A DNA stretch of 64,000 bases from Nakazawaea peltata (GCA_001599355.1 BCGQ01000003.1:994468-1058467); one strand, 5' to 3'. Shown: positions 44,473 through 55,973, counted from the first letter of the stretch. Notes: a model not told the origin generated them from the sequence alone. Made by a program: numbers and translations.

Positions 44473-45399
44473 ATGCTAAGATTAGTGCTCCTGGACTTGG
44501 ATAAAGTCACCTGTAACTCATGGAGAACCCAATTACAATTGGTCTCCAAGGTGATTGATGGGAAGACGCTTGAGATTCTGGGGAAACCAGTAGAGGTTGT
44601 TGTTTACGAGGGGAAATTGGAGGATCTGGAGTTACTGGAGATAGTTGGAAATGATCAGAAGTCAATTCCAATTGAGTCTGGACGTGGTTCTGGTGATCGC
44701 TCTGGAAGTTCCCCTGGAGGTCACCCTGGAGGTCACCCTGGAGCTCATTCCGCTGTTAGGGTAGGAACTCGTCCAGGTATCGTATCAATTGTATCTCCGG
44801 GTAATTCACTCGGATATCTCGGTGGTGGGTTCGATCTTCTGCTTGCTAAGATGTTCCAAAGTCCAGAAGACTTGGATTGGAAGACCTTTGAGTATCATTT
44901 CCAACGTAAATTAGCAGTCTTTTCTAATGGCTACTCAAATAGAACCCAATTGGTTCATTTAGATTGGAAGAAAGGTCTTCTGTGGGAGAAATTCGGTTGT
45001 GACTCCATTTTACATGTACCTACGATGAAGACGCCTTCTAGAATTAGAGGAACTGATCAGGAGAAGGGTGGCCTTGTCTTTGATTTGGTGTGGGATATGT
45101 TGAGTGTTTTGAATCTGGAAGAATATGGTTTGAAAGAGGGTAAGAAGGTGGAAGCTGGTGATCGTACTATTATTGTTCCTGGATTAGGAACGGGATATGG
45201 AGGGATTCCGGGTAATATCTGTGCCAAAGCTATGTGTTACGCTATTTATATCTTCTGTTCGAGTATGTTTACGGTTGAGGAGAAGGGAAGGTTGTGTCTT
45301 GCGTTTACAGGGAATCCACAGATAGATTTTAGGGGGGATATTAAGTTTGATCTAGTGAAGGATGATATCGAGGTTTTGATTAGAAGTATTAGGGAGTGA
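44473..45399 (+). CDS. Macro-domain ADP-ribose 1''-phosphatase (YMR087W-like)
   Basis: 308 aa. The macro domain is visible: MLRLVLLDLDKVTCNSW, then VSIVSPGNSLGYLGGGFD (the glycine-rich N-loop, about 108-125), VPTMKTPSRIRGTDQ and IIVPGLGTGYGGIPGNICAK. This matches fungal YMR087W, a putative ADP-ribose-1''-monophosphatase in tRNA-splicing by-product turnover. A variable insert (residues about 70-100) holds the repeat GGHPGGHPGAHS. Function is by homology. Confidence 0.88.
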   Translation: MLRLVLLDLDKVTCNSWRTQLQLVSKVIDGKTLEILGKPVEVVVYEGKLEDLELLEIVGNDQKSIPIESGRGSGDRSGSSPGGHPGGHPGAHSAVRVGTRPGIVSIVSPGNSLGYLGGGFDLLLAKMFQSPEDLDWKTFEYHFQRKLAVFSNGYSNRTQLVHLDWKKGLLWEKFGCDSILHVPTMKTPSRIRGTDQEKGGLVFDLVWDMLSVLNLEEYGLKEGKKVEAGDRTIIVPGLGTGYGGIPGNICAKAMCYAIYIFCSSMFTVEEKGRLCLAFTGNPQIDFRGDIKFDLVKDDIEVLIRSIRE

Positions 45400-45721
45400 G
45401 CTGGACGATGTGAGGCGTCAGATGACTAGTGAGATCATTCCGTCTGAACCAGTTTGGGGCCATTCCAGGACCACCCTTAGACTACTCTTGGACTAGTCCT
45501 ATCTAGTCTGCTCTAGTCTGCTCACACGAACGCGCGTTAATATGTACATATTATCCACGCACAAACTTAAGAACGCGCGAGCGGAAAATGATAAAACTTT
45601 AATTTGAAAAATTGACCAGATCGACCTTGAAGTCAATTTGAAGGCAAGTCACACCATTCATTATAACCTCTCAACTCACAATTTGAACTGATTTGACATC
45701 TTCAGCATCCAGACTTTATCA
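45400..45721. other. Intergenic region macro gene-ORC5
   Basis: 322-bp spacer between two plus-strand genes, with CTAGTC repeats (45478-45520) and the CGCG motifs. It should hold the ORC5 promoter. Confidence 0.5.
45528..45579 (+). promoter_or_regulatory. Paired GAACGCGCG motifs upstream of ORC5
   Basis: GAACGCGCG occurs at 45528-45536 (in the palindrome AACGCGCGTT) and at 45571-45579. Both lie 140-195 bp upstream of ORC5. The core resembles MCB/MBF-type elements (ACGCG), which drive G1/S genes in yeast. Confidence 0.5.
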
Positions 45722-46945
45722 ATGGAACAATTGTCCTCATATATAAAAGCTGGAGTGCCCGGAAATCTCCTCATTTACGGCAGTCCTTCGACTGGAAAAA
45801 CTCATGCTGTGACTTCACTTCTAAAAGATCGCAAGTTCGCTCTAGTGGACTGTTCTCACATTGTCGATGTACGGTTGCTTGCTAGTAAGATCTTCACCAG
45901 TGTTACTGGATCTCAAGAACGATTTGAATCGCTCAATGAGATGGTAGTCCATTTGAAAGAAAAGCTTCAGCTGTTGGACGGGCCCAATCGCATTTTGGTG
46001 TTGAAAAATCTACAGAATATCGGCTCTAATACGACGATAGACCTTTTCAAGCTTTTCAATTCGATAGAGGTACCTGGAATGGCCATATTTTTCATAGTAT
46101 CTTCGACCAGCATCCCGTCATCTCTTGTCACTTCTGGAATTTTCAAGATTTATTTCAAAAGTTTGGAAAGAAATGAGGTGGCGAACGTAATATCGGTAAG
46201 GATATCACAGTCAGTGACACAGGAAGCGGAAGAAGTGAATGCCGGAATCATTAAGAGCTTTTCAAAGTTGATTGTAGACACATATTATCCATTCACAACA
46301 GATGTTGAATATTTGAGACAAATTGCGATGAGAAGTTGGCCTCATTTTGCTCTGCCGTTGCTGGAGTCACCAAATTTGACGTTTATGGAGTTGTATTTCC
46401 GGTTCAAGGATGAGCTTACTGAGAAATGGGTGACCAAGAGGGTATTAGGTGGTGGTAATGAAGAGAAGTTTGGTCCAAGTAAATCTGGTTCTGTTGGAAC
46501 TGCTGGCTCTGGTTCTGCTGGCTCTGCCACCGACGCAGCCTCTAAATTACCCTCCGCATTGATCGTAGCTTCATACCTCGCCTCTCATAATGACCCCAAG
46601 TTCGATTTCACCCTCTTCAGTAAACTTAAAGAAATCAGATCAGGTAAAAGAACCTTTGCAAGAAGAACTAGGAATGGAAATGTCCGAAAAATCGTCAATA
46701 ATCTCCGGTGGTTCGATTTTGAAAGGTGTATTAGCATTCTCAAGTCGATTTGTAAAGATTCCGACTATTTCGAGACTCGTCCGGTACGAATTGACTTGAA
46801 TACCTACATAGAATTCAATAATTTGGTCACTTTAAAGTTACTTATTAAGAATGATCAGAAATATAAGATCAATTGTGACTTCAATTATGTTAAGAAATGC
46901 AGTCTGGATGTTGGGATTGAACTTGAGACGTATTTGGCCGAATGA
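45722..46945 (+). CDS. ORC5: Origin recognition complex subunit Orc5
   Basis: 407 aa AAA+ subunit of ORC. The N-terminal ATP-binding domain starts YIKAGVPGNLLIYGSPSTGKT with the Walker A at residues 20-27. The Walker B-like RILVLKNLQNI has lost an acidic residue. A winged-helix C-terminal part shows SALIVASYLASHNDPKFD, FDFERCISILKSIC and IEFNNLVTLKLLIK, with YLAE at the end, as in Orc5. It is essential for replication licensing. A Gly/Ser-rich insert (about 240-275) is variable. Confidence 0.88.
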   Translation: MEQLSSYIKAGVPGNLLIYGSPSTGKTHAVTSLLKDRKFALVDCSHIVDVRLLASKIFTSVTGSQERFESLNEMVVHLKEKLQLLDGPNRILVLKNLQNIGSNTTIDLFKLFNSIEVPGMAIFFIVSSTSIPSSLVTSGIFKIYFKSLERNEVANVISVRISQSVTQEAEEVNAGIIKSFSKLIVDTYYPFTTDVEYLRQIAMRSWPHFALPLLESPNLTFMELYFRFKDELTEKWVTKRVLGGGNEEKFGPSKSGSVGTAGSGSAGSATDAASKLPSALIVASYLASHNDPKFDFTLFSKLKEIRSGKRTFARRTRNGNVRKIVNNLRWFDFERCISILKSICKDSDYFETRPVRIDLNTYIEFNNLVTLKLLIKNDQKYKINCDFNYVKKCSLDVGIELETYLAE

Positions 46946-47156
46946 GATGTGGTATTTACTTAGAAATGTATATTTAAAATGAGTATGAATTGATGTAATT
47001 GGATCTGCCCTAAATCTTCTCCATTTGCCCTTTGGATCTTCTCCATCTGGAGAAAATCTGAGGAAAAAATTAAAAAATCCATCAAATTTAAGGACGAGTT
47101 TAAGGTGGAGGAAGTTGGTAGAAGCAGGTAGAAGCTGACAGAAGCTGAAGTTGATC

Positions 47157-47810
47157 ATGTCTGCTACTCTTTACATCAATAATCTCAATGAGAAGCCATC
47201 CGTCAATAAAACCAAACTGGAATTACAGAAAAAGCTCGAAAAATACGGCGAAATCCTCTCTCTCATTCTCAAGAAGAAAGTGCCGTTGAAAGGGCAACTG
47301 TTTGTGACTTTCAAAGAGACAAGCAGTAGTAATAAACTGCAGAAGGCATTAGATGGGTCTGAATTATTGGGTCTGAAGATAAAAGTGACATTTGCCCGTG
47401 AAAATAGTATACTGTTCTACAAACTGACACTCTCAGAGCAAGAATTCGACTCCTTCATAAGAGAAAGAGAAGAGAAGAAGAAGGAGAAGAAACGGAAGGC
47501 TGAAGAGGAAGATGAAGGACCAAAGACTAAGAAACTGAAGGTGAAGGTGATCAAATCCGAAGAGCCACATCATGTGCTATTGCTTCAAAACTTGTCCTCC
47601 TCAATATCAAAGGAACTGTTGGAGGAAATCTTCTCCACTTTCAAAGGGTTTACGAATTTACGTTTAATTAAGGTGAGGAAATTAGCGTTTGTGGAATTTG
47701 ATGAGGTTCAAAATGCAGCAAAAGTGATATCATCTTATTCGAATGGTCATATACAGGAATTATTGAATGATGAGGGGGTGGCAGCGTTCATTACGTTTGC
47801 GAAGAAGTGA
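47157..47810 (+). CDS. MUD1: U1 snRNP protein U1A (Mud1-like)
   Basis: 217 aa from the ATG of MSATLYINNLNEK. Two RRMs flank a basic linker: RRM1 TLYINNLNEKPS to FARENSIL, with RNP2 YINNLN and RNP1 GQLFVTFKE (U1A/U2B'' signature), and RRM2 HVLLLQNLSS to AAFITFAKK. A KKKEKKRKAEEEDE linker lies between. The two-RRM form fits U1A/Mud1; Msl1 (U2B'') has only one. It binds U1 snRNA for pre-mRNA splicing. Confidence 0.85.
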   Translation: MSATLYINNLNEKPSVNKTKLELQKKLEKYGEILSLILKKKVPLKGQLFVTFKETSSSNKLQKALDGSELLGLKIKVTFARENSILFYKLTLSEQEFDSFIREREEKKKEKKRKAEEEDEGPKTKKLKVKVIKSEEPHHVLLLQNLSSSISKELLEEIFSTFKGFTNLRLIKVRKLAFVEFDEVQNAAKVISSYSNGHIQELLNDEGVAAFITFAKK

Positions 47811-47819
47811 TGAGAAGTG

Positions 47820-47900
47820 GTGGTATAGTGATAGTGTAGTGACACTATAGTGACATCCTGACATCCTGACATCGTAGTGACACCATGTGTGACACCACAA
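47820..47900. repeat. TAGTGACA/CATCCTGA short repeats
   Basis: TAGTGACATCCTGACATCCTGACATCGTAGTGACACC between MUD1 and CBP6, at the convergent 3' ends. CATCCTGA is repeated in tandem twice. Confidence 0.75.
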
Positions 47901-47954
47901 TCTCGCCACCTCACCACTATCAAATCTTCAACTCTTTATCTTTCTGGTCATCCC

Positions 47955-48398
47955 CTAATACTTACCAGTAAACACCATCTTAAGTGCATCAATAAAACTC
48001 TCCTTCTGTTGTCCTCCTTGTGATAAGTCTTTGTATAATCTATTATAATAATTAGGATTACCCTTTGGTTGTAAAAGTTTATCCCCAATCTTATAAGTCT
48101 CTTTATACTTATTACTAAGTAAATTATTAAGAGATGAAAGTTGTTGGTCAATGATTTGAACGTTGTATAAATCTTCTTTATATTCGACAGGTGGAGCTTT
48201 CAGTGATAAAGTTTCAAGTACGACATCTGTCAAGTTCTTGGAGTTGGTTTTAATACTTGATTTCTCAATAGGTAACCCAGCAATAGTTCTAAATCTTTCA
48301 AGTTGAGACCCTTTGAAGGAAGAGTAATGAGGGACACGATCGTCTGGGAATCTTTCTAAGACTTTGACTAAATGTTTAGCGGATTCTCTAACTGACAT
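47955..48398 (-). CDS. CBP6: Cytochrome b translation/assembly factor Cbp6
   Basis: 147 aa. Aligned with S. cerevisiae Cbp6 as I recall it: RESAKHLVKVLERFPDDR, FKGSQLERFRTIAGLP, and the end KIGDKLLQPKGNPNYYNRL followed by ESFIDALKMVFTGK. With Cbp3 it binds the mitoribosome tunnel exit and newly made cytochrome b. Convergent with MUD1. Confidence 0.95.
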   Translation of the reverse strand: MSVRESAKHLVKVLERFPDDRVPHYSSFKGSQLERFRTIAGLPIEKSSIKTNSKNLTDVVLETLSLKAPPVEYKEDLYNVQIIDQQLSSLNNLLSNKYKETYKIGDKLLQPKGNPNYYNRLYKDLSQGGQQKESFIDALKMVFTGKY

Positions 48399-48829
48399 GA
48401 TGGAGCAATAAGGGATATGATATGGATATTATTGAGTTTCTATACTTTTTGTATATGTGCTTTTCTCTTCTTCTCTTCTCTCTTCTCTTCTCTCTTCTCT
48501 TCCCTGCCTAATTATGAATTAATGAATTCTGATTTGCTAGGAAAAATTTGCTGGTCGTGTATGAGGGGAGCAAATGAGAAATGGAATGAAAAACTGAAGA
48601 GGATATTTCCTGAAAAAGAAAGAAACTCTTATTACTTAATTAAGAAGTTTAATAGAATTTTTGGATGCAACTTCCCCTCCCTCTCTTAACCGGAATTCCT
48701 ATTCTTTTTCCCCCCTCTTATCCGGATAGGACGCGTCTTTTCAATGAAAAAAAATACCCCAGCGAAATTCACGTGAGTTCAAAGACAAGAAAGGTGGATT
48801 AAACAACCTCTAAACCCTATAGGAAGACG
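48399..48829. promoter_or_regulatory. Promoter region CBP6 / CDC25 (divergent)
   Basis: About 430 bases. TTCTCTTC repeats (48465-48503), ACGCGT at 48731-48736 (MCB-type) and CACGTG at 48770-48775 lie in the CDC25-proximal half. No gene seen. Confidence 0.5.
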
Positions 48830-51800
48830 ATGCTTTCGAGTCAGGATGGTGAGAAAGGATTGGGGATCACGGGATTGACATCCGAAGATCCCAATTCGAC
48901 TCAAAATGAACAAGATTTCGTCTTCAATTCTTATGCCAATAGTAAGTAGAGCATTTTCGGCTGTGACAAAGTGATGCGGTGACTAGATCAGGGGAGAAGA
49001 GATGAGGCTGTGAATTTTCAGGTACATAGTTTGATGGCTGCACTGATCCACTCATCAACTCATCAACTCATCCAATCATCTCATCTGGCCCCAATCATCA
49101 ACTCATCCCACTGGCCCCACTCATCCCACTGGCCCATCTGCCATCTCACCTTCCCTCTGGCCCTTACTAACCAATAGTTAAAACACCCAATATGAAAAAC
49201 CAACTGAGCACACCCATAACCCAGCTCCAAAATCAGATATTCGAAGAGCATAGCCCAGCATTATCTCTTGATTCCCTCGGATTTAAGAAAATCCAGCCAT
49301 TGGATCTTGAGAAGGGAGAGATTGAAGAGGATTCGGTGAGTACGAGTCCGTTGAAGATTAAGAAGGAGAGGGTTGGAAGGGAAAATGGTTCGGCCCCTGG
49401 CCCTGCCAATGCTCTGGCACCAGTCACTGCCCCTGCCCCAAGCTCTACAGACCCCCCTCTCAGTAACTCAACCTCTCAACTGACCATCAACACCTTTTAC
49501 TCCGCAATTTCTGCCGAGTCTACTCAGTCAAAAATACTCGATTCAGATCAGGAGAGTCTAGGAGAATTCAAATCGTCGTCTAATATTCCGTCAGTGCTGG
49601 CAGGTGCTCACTCTCTGCCTGACCACTCTCTTCCTGACCGTACACTCTCAAATACCCACGAACCGGACCATACAGTGACAGATTCTGGAGCTTCAGCTGC
49701 CTCAGCCGCCTCAGCTCCCTCTGCTGCCTCTGCAAATACCACTCTCGACACTGTAACTCTCCTTGAATCAGGGCAAGACTCGCTCGCTCTGCAAGAACCT
49801 CCCCCAGTTCAACTCCCCTCCAAATTCCTGCCATTAAACTCCGATTTCTTCAAATCAAACAAACATTCCTCGCTGTTCACCTCCAAAACTCATCTGTCCT
49901 CCTTCTATGGGGAATATAATGACGGTTATTTAGAAGATGTGCAGCCTGAGACCGATGCTGACCTGACTCCGATCGTTCCAGGCTTCAAATTCGATGCTCA
50001 TCGCACTGAAAACCTCGATAAAACTCCAGTTTTGGGCCAAGATGATCCAAATAAGACCCCTCTTGTTGGCCAAAGCTCCAATTTCTCTCCACAACAAATC
50101 AAGACCAGCCCAATTACCCCTGCTACTTTAAAGAAAACCAATTCTACAGCCAGTTCGTCAGGTGGTCGTTTCTTATCTAAATTCCGTAGGAAAATGAAGG
50201 GTCATAATCGTGGAGTGAGTGTTAATGAGAGTTTAGTGAGTGATAAAGATGATCTTACGTCTATGGATCATGATGCTGCTGCTGCCGAGGCTGCTGCTGC
50301 TGCTGCTACAGCAGGAGAAGCCACCACCTCTCCTGATCAAAATTCAAGTATAATAAGCCATCAAGAATATCAAGATTATGCTCAACTGGTGTCTCCACCA
50401 CCTGTTCCTGCTGAAAATGAACCTCCAATTGATGAGTTTTCGTTTGTAAATCCGGCTGGAATCTCTGGTTTACAGCTGCTGTCTTCGGCTTCTCCCGATG
50501 GAGTTTCGGTGGTCTCAACGATCGAACAAGGAAGCACAGCGACGGTGAGAGATGAGAGGTCGGTGGATGATTTATATCAGAGTTCTGCTGCTGCTGCTGC
50601 TGGAGCTGCTGGTGTTGGATCTCTCGGTTCCCACCTGCAAATCACCCGTTCAGATCTCCCAGAATCAGATACTGAACAATATCTGGACCCAGATGAAATC
50701 CAAATCGAAAATAACGGCTATCAAGTTGGTATAAATTCCAAAGCTGCCTTGAAATTGTCTCCAGTGCGTCCTTCCAAGAAGACAATGGACTCCCAGTCGA
50801 TCAAACAACAGCTCATCAAGTCTCCAAACGAACTCAATAAAGACATTTTCGAGGATTTCAGACTCCAGCCAGACACAGGATCTTCATCCAACTTCTCAGG
50901 ACTCCCGTCTCCACAAACTAACAGTATCAGTACAGCTCAATTGGACAGATCTGGACTTATCTCCCCAGCAGATTCGACCTTCTCTTCAACCAGTGAAAAA
51001 CGTCATACTCAGGTCAAATTATTGAATAGAAGTACCTACTCTAAAGGTGATATCAAACTGCAAAATGTCCACCAACAGCTGTATGAACAGCAAAGACTGC
51101 TTCAAAGGTCTCTGTCCCGTCAACCTTCGCTTTCCCTGTCTCAAATGCTCGTAGAAGAAGAGCCTTTGAACGGCTCCAATAGAGACTCTCAATTCCCTTC
51201 CGACAAAGGAATCCTCAACCAACACGTTTACGATAAATATCGTGATCAACCCGACGTAATTCGAGAATTGGAAAGTACAGAGGACGACAATTATGCTCGT
51301 CTTTTCCTCACAGCGACTCATGCCTTCGATTCGAGTTCTCTTGAATCTCAAGATGAAGCTGCTAGATGTCTCTCCTTCCGTAAAGACGATATCGCTTTCA
51401 TTCATGATATCTCCGAATCTTCAGGTTGGGCAGAAGTCACTTTACTTTCGTACAAAATCGAGACCGGTTGGGTCCCTCTTAACTATTTCAAACCAACGAT
51501 TGACGACGACGATAAACAACCATTGTTCTTACTCTTCAAATCAGCCGGGAATTTCCTCTCCAACCGTCAAAATAGACCAGTTTATTCCTCCAGAACCGGT
51601 GAATTGAAAGGTTACTCCTTCTCATACTCAACTATCGATAAAATCACCGTTGGTGTAAAGTATTTCCTCTCTGAGATCAACTGTCTCAGCTCTAAAAACG
51701 AAACCGTCTACCTCTCCTCGATTATTCGTGAAGTCAGAAAGAAATTGCTCCAAGATTGGCATATTTTAAGACAAAAGTCACGAGACTACGTAGGTACAAT

Positions 51801-54474
51801 GAACCTTTCCAAAATTGAGTTGTTGGAATTGTTGGTTTACCAGGTCCTTATGAAGCTGATTATGTTTGCCAACATCTGGAAGTCGGAGAATGTATATAAA
51901 ACTCGTACGAATTTGAGTCGGTTCAAATTCACCCATAAAACTGCTCCTAAATTGACCTCTCTGCCCCCTCTTAGGGACAGAATCAAGGAAGATTTCACTA
52001 TCTTTGTCTCGTATTTCAGCTTGATCATCGGTAGAATGGACTTGATCGAGCATAATATCACCGGGATCAATCTTTTGAAGATTATCAACGATCAGGTCGA
52101 TCTTTTGTACGAGGATTTCCTGTTTGTCTTGTCGGAGGCTTCTAAAATTGTCAATAATACTTCGTATTTGCAGTATTTGGAGTCATTTGAGGGCATAATT
52201 AGGGAATTTGATCATGATTGTGAGAATTTGTTGGTTATGACGAGAAGGGAGTATTCCAAGGGAGGGAATTCTGGTGCTGGTGCCGTAGTTTCTGCCGGAG
52301 CTGGTGCCCCATCTACCGATCCTACTTCCCAAGCCTACCTCTACACTCCGGCCGGTCGTAAACTCTTAGAAACCTCTGCTCAACTGATCATGATTCTAAA
52401 TAAAATTATAGGTATAGAAGTAGTCCTCTCTCGTGAACGGATCAAGACCAAGATCGATAACTACGAGTATATAGATTTCCAGAAACATAAAATCGATGCC
52501 TCGGACTTCATCGAACAACTGTCGATTGGATTATTGGAGTCTAACAAATTCAATAAGCAGTTGAGGAATGCCAAAGGTGTCAATTCCAAAGCTAAAGCTG
52601 CTGCTTCTGCTCGTGGTAAATCTAACAGATTCTCGGTATTCAGAAGTGGTAATTCCGACTCACTTATGCTTACTCCTGAAGGTGTGGATTTGCTTAGTGG
52701 AATGTTGAGTCCAGCTGCTAAAGACTCACCAGATTCTACTTCTTCCCCATTATTCAACAAGGGAGAATTCCTGGCTCTTGAAGATGATTCAGGTTCGGGT
52801 GACTTGAAAGAGAACCCATATTATGTAAAGAACGTAGCTAATGAGATCATTAAAGACGATAATGGTGTCTTAATAGGATCCTCATTCAAGGGACTTGTTT
52901 ATTTCTTAACTAATGAACTCGAAGAACCAAGTCAACTCTTTGTCTCGACTTTCTTCTTGTGTTTCAAGACCTTTGCCAGCGGAGATGATTTACTTGATCT
53001 GTTGATCTCCCGTTTTGGTGTTCAAGAAGGTTCAGAGACTGCGGGATTGTCAGAGATTCGTCTTAAAAATAGACGTAAATTGGTCTTGAAGACAATCTCC
53101 ATTTGGATCTCTTCATATTGGAGTAGAAAAGATGATTTCAAATTACTTCCAAAGTTGATGAATTTCTTGAACGAATATGCTTCGGATCATTTACCATTGG
53201 AATCTCTTTCGGTCATTAAATTAGTAGCTACTGTGATCTGTCAACGTGGAGAAGATCATCAATTAGTAGATCGTCTGTTATTGCCTGATGATGAACCCCA
53301 AGATAAACGGTTCTCCACCATTATGATGTCCATGGATGACGATGGATATGATTTAACTGTAAGCCGTAGTAATGAGTCGCTTAACTCGCTCGCTAGTTTG
53401 TCTTCTTCGGCAATGACTCGTTCAGAACTCAACGAAATCGACTCCGCATTCTCTTCTTATCGTACTTATGTTGGTCCTCAATGGAAACCACATAAGGGTT
53501 TAGAAGACATGGTTTCCAATTGGTATCATGTCCGTAATGTAAGGTTGAGATTCCCTCCTAAATCATTACTGTTGTTGGATGTTCAGTCGATCGATTTCGC
53601 CAAACAATTGACTTTGATCGAATCCCATTTGTTCAACAGTATCAAAATCAATGAGTTGTTGAATGAGAACTTCACTGAGAAGAAACTTCATTTGAATTTG
53701 TCTCCTAATGTCCGTAAATCTATCTTGTTCACTAACTCGTTGAGCGAGTATGTGTTGGAGACCATTTTACAACCTGAGATTGTATTGAAGCAGAGGGCTA
53801 AAGTAGTCACTAAATGGTTGAAGGTGGCCTTGCATTGTTTCAATTTGCGTAATTTCAACTCTTTGGCTTCGATTATGACCTCATTACAGAGTTTCTTGAT
53901 TTCTAGATGTGTCAAGATCTGGGCCTTGGTCACCCCTAATTATAAGAAGTTGTATGAGAAATTGATTCGTGTCGTTCAACCAGATAAAAACTATTTGATC
54001 TACCGTCAGAATTTGTACAACTACTTGAACGATAAAGATCAGAATATCGTTCCATATTTGAACTTATTCTTGCAAGATTTGACCTTCATTATGGAAGGAA
54101 ACTCTAACTACCGTAATGCCAAAACGTTCTTGAACCAGAAGTTGATCAATATCGATAAATATTTCAAGATCACAAAAATTTTGGGTGATTTACAGAAGTT
54201 ACAGAAAGAATATAGAGCTCCAATCCCTGCTTCCAACTCAAGTAATGATATGAAGAGATCCACTTCATCTTCCAAAATCAGAAGATCTTTGTCAAGATTG
54301 TCGTTGATCTCCAGTAATAGCAGTTTCGACCTTGGAGCTTCCTCAGAGGTTACAGATATTCCTTCTTTACAAGAGTTGGTCTTCTTAGAGTTATTGAGAG
54401 TCAGACAATTGAATCTCTTGGATGACGACAGATCATGGAAATTGAGTTGTTTGATCCAACCAAGAGAAGTATAG
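48830..54474 (+). CDS. CDC25: Ras guanine-nucleotide exchange factor Cdc25 (spliced)
   Basis: 1802 aa from exon 1 (48830-48941, MLSSQDGEKGLGITGLTSED) joined to exon 2 (49178-54474). The intron has GTAAGT and TACTAAC-N5-TAG and keeps the frame (codon ATT split A|TT). Long disordered Ser/Ala-rich N-terminus, SH3 (about 745-808, TATHAFDSSSL to WVPLNYFKP), RasGEF_N (about 1272-1412, LVYFLTNELEEPSQLF) and RasGEF (about 1498-1722, IDFAKQLTLIESHLFNSIKI to FFLQDLTFIMEGN). It activates Ras in cAMP/PKA glucose signalling. SH3 plus RasGEF separates it from Bud5/Lte1. Confidence 0.95.
48942..49177 (+). other. Spliceosomal intron of CDC25
   Basis: 236 nt, GTAAGT at the 5' end, branch TACTAAC at 49165-49171 and TAG at 49175-49177. 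The inside carries a CATCAACTCATCC/ACTGGCCCC repeat, of no known role. Splicing adds 42 residues upstream of the internal ATG at 49192. Confidence 0.9.
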
Positions 54475-54761
54475 TATGTAATAAGTAGATAATGAATGTT
54501 ATACTTTATGTTAAGATTATTTATGTATTGTGGAGTCCAATTAACAGATCACCTCTATTTTCAAAACTGCTGAACGGGATATTTCAACCTTTTTTATTTG
54601 AAATCTAACCCCCAATTCTGCTCAAAAACCCCTATTTTAAGAATTTAAAGTCGTGCACTCCTAATATATACTGATTAGGATGTATATTACGTAATCTTCA
54701 CCTTCTAACAGTTTATTCCTAATATTATATAGTACAAATTAACGATGTAATTATCCCCTTC

Positions 54762-55973
54762 TCACTTTTTATAACCCAGCTCGACAACATCACGGACCAA
54801 TATTCCCGTCAGGGCATCTACATCTGCCTTATTTAAATTATCCATAGCCATAAATCCACAATTCCATTCCTTGGCTAATTTCTTCCCTTCCTCTATAAGT
54901 TTGGGGCTGGAAAGTTCCGAGTCACTGTGAGTGCAAATGATCACAATTGGAGGAGCATGGAACGAGTCTGGTTTCTTTAACTTCTTTTCCAGTGATTGTT
55001 TCTTCCAGAGTGATTTCACACTGTAAACGAATGAGAATACATCCCCTTCTCCTCCAACTTCCCATCCAGCCTTATATGTGTTGTATTCCCTCCAGGCATC
55101 GTCTAATATCTGTTTCATATCCTTGAGTAAATCGAGTGGAGACAGCTCCGGTATTATTTGAGCCGACTGTGGACTAGACTGTTCTTCGTAACCTGGAGGA
55201 TTAAATGATGGAACTGCGCTGTATACGAAGAAATACCCATCAATTTTACCGTTCAAATCATGAGCTCCACTGGCAACAATCAATGGTTTCAGAGAGTGGT
55301 CTCTGCGAGGTTCATTCAGTAAGTTGTGTAACACATCGGCAGACAAATTGATATCCAACGAAGCTTCTAAGAAAGGAACTACTTGATCAGGATTGAAAGG
55401 TGGAGTATCAATAAGCTCCAAGAACACAGGGGAGATCCTGAACTGGCTAACTGTCTCAGTTGATGAAGAAGCCCCCGAACCTGCAGAGACGGTAGAATTG
55501 TTAGTGGCAAGTGGGGAAAGTCTGTCACTGCTGAGTGTTGTCAGAATGTTTTCCCGTACTTCTGCAATCTCATAAAACGGGTTCTTACCCAACTTCTTAG
55601 GTTTAGTGGCACCGGAGCTGCTGCGATGCGAACTACTGCGATGAGCTGCCGCCTTCTGAACTTGCATTGTCCTCAGAGATGCACTTTCAAGAGTGTTTGA
55701 GCTCAAAGCAACTCTCTCATCTTGGATAACAGGTGTCAAATCTTTCAAATCCAAATATTCATTCAAAATTAACTGAGCCAATACCGAACTTGGCGACCAT
55801 TCAAGCAACGTGGGTGTGGATTTTAACGTGGGATAATAAGTCTCGGTGAAATTTCCAAGCGTGAGAGCCTGAATAAATGTCGATTTACCAACTTTGGAAT
55901 CGCCCAATAAAGCTATCCTCAAAGGTTTATCATTCTTAGGCTTCATTAAAAACTCCTCTTCTCCTCTCATCAT
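54762..55973 (-). CDS. Atypical Ras-like small GTPase with large insert
   Basis: 403 aa from the ATG ATG pair at 55973; an in-frame TTG further out is not credited. P-loop GDSKVGKST at residues 24-32, then FTETYYPTLKST (switch-I like). A large insert (about 75-175) holds a Ser-rich segment. DTPPFNPDQV resembles the G3 DxxG with the Gly replaced, and VIICTHSD resembles the NKxD G4 motif as THSD. It ends DALTGILVRDVVELGYKK. The degenerate G3/G4 suggests unusual nucleotide handling. I do not name an orthologue. Confidence 0.8.
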   Translation of the reverse strand: MMRGEEEFLMKPKNDKPLRIALLGDSKVGKSTFIQALTLGNFTETYYPTLKSTPTLLEWSPSSVLAQLILNEYLDLKDLTPVIQDERVALSSNTLESASLRTMQVQKAAAHRSSSHRSSSGATKPKKLGKNPFYEIAEVRENILTTLSSDRLSPLATNNSTVSAGSGASSSTETVSQFRISPVFLELIDTPPFNPDQVVPFLEASLDINLSADVLHNLLNEPRRDHSLKPLIVASGAHDLNGKIDGYFFVYSAVPSFNPPGYEEQSSPQSAQIIPELSPLDLLKDMKQILDDAWREYNTYKAGWEVGGEGDVFSFVYSVKSLWKKQSLEKKLKKPDSFHAPPIVIICTHSDSELSSPKLIEEGKKLAKEWNCGFMAMDNLNKADVDALTGILVRDVVELGYKK

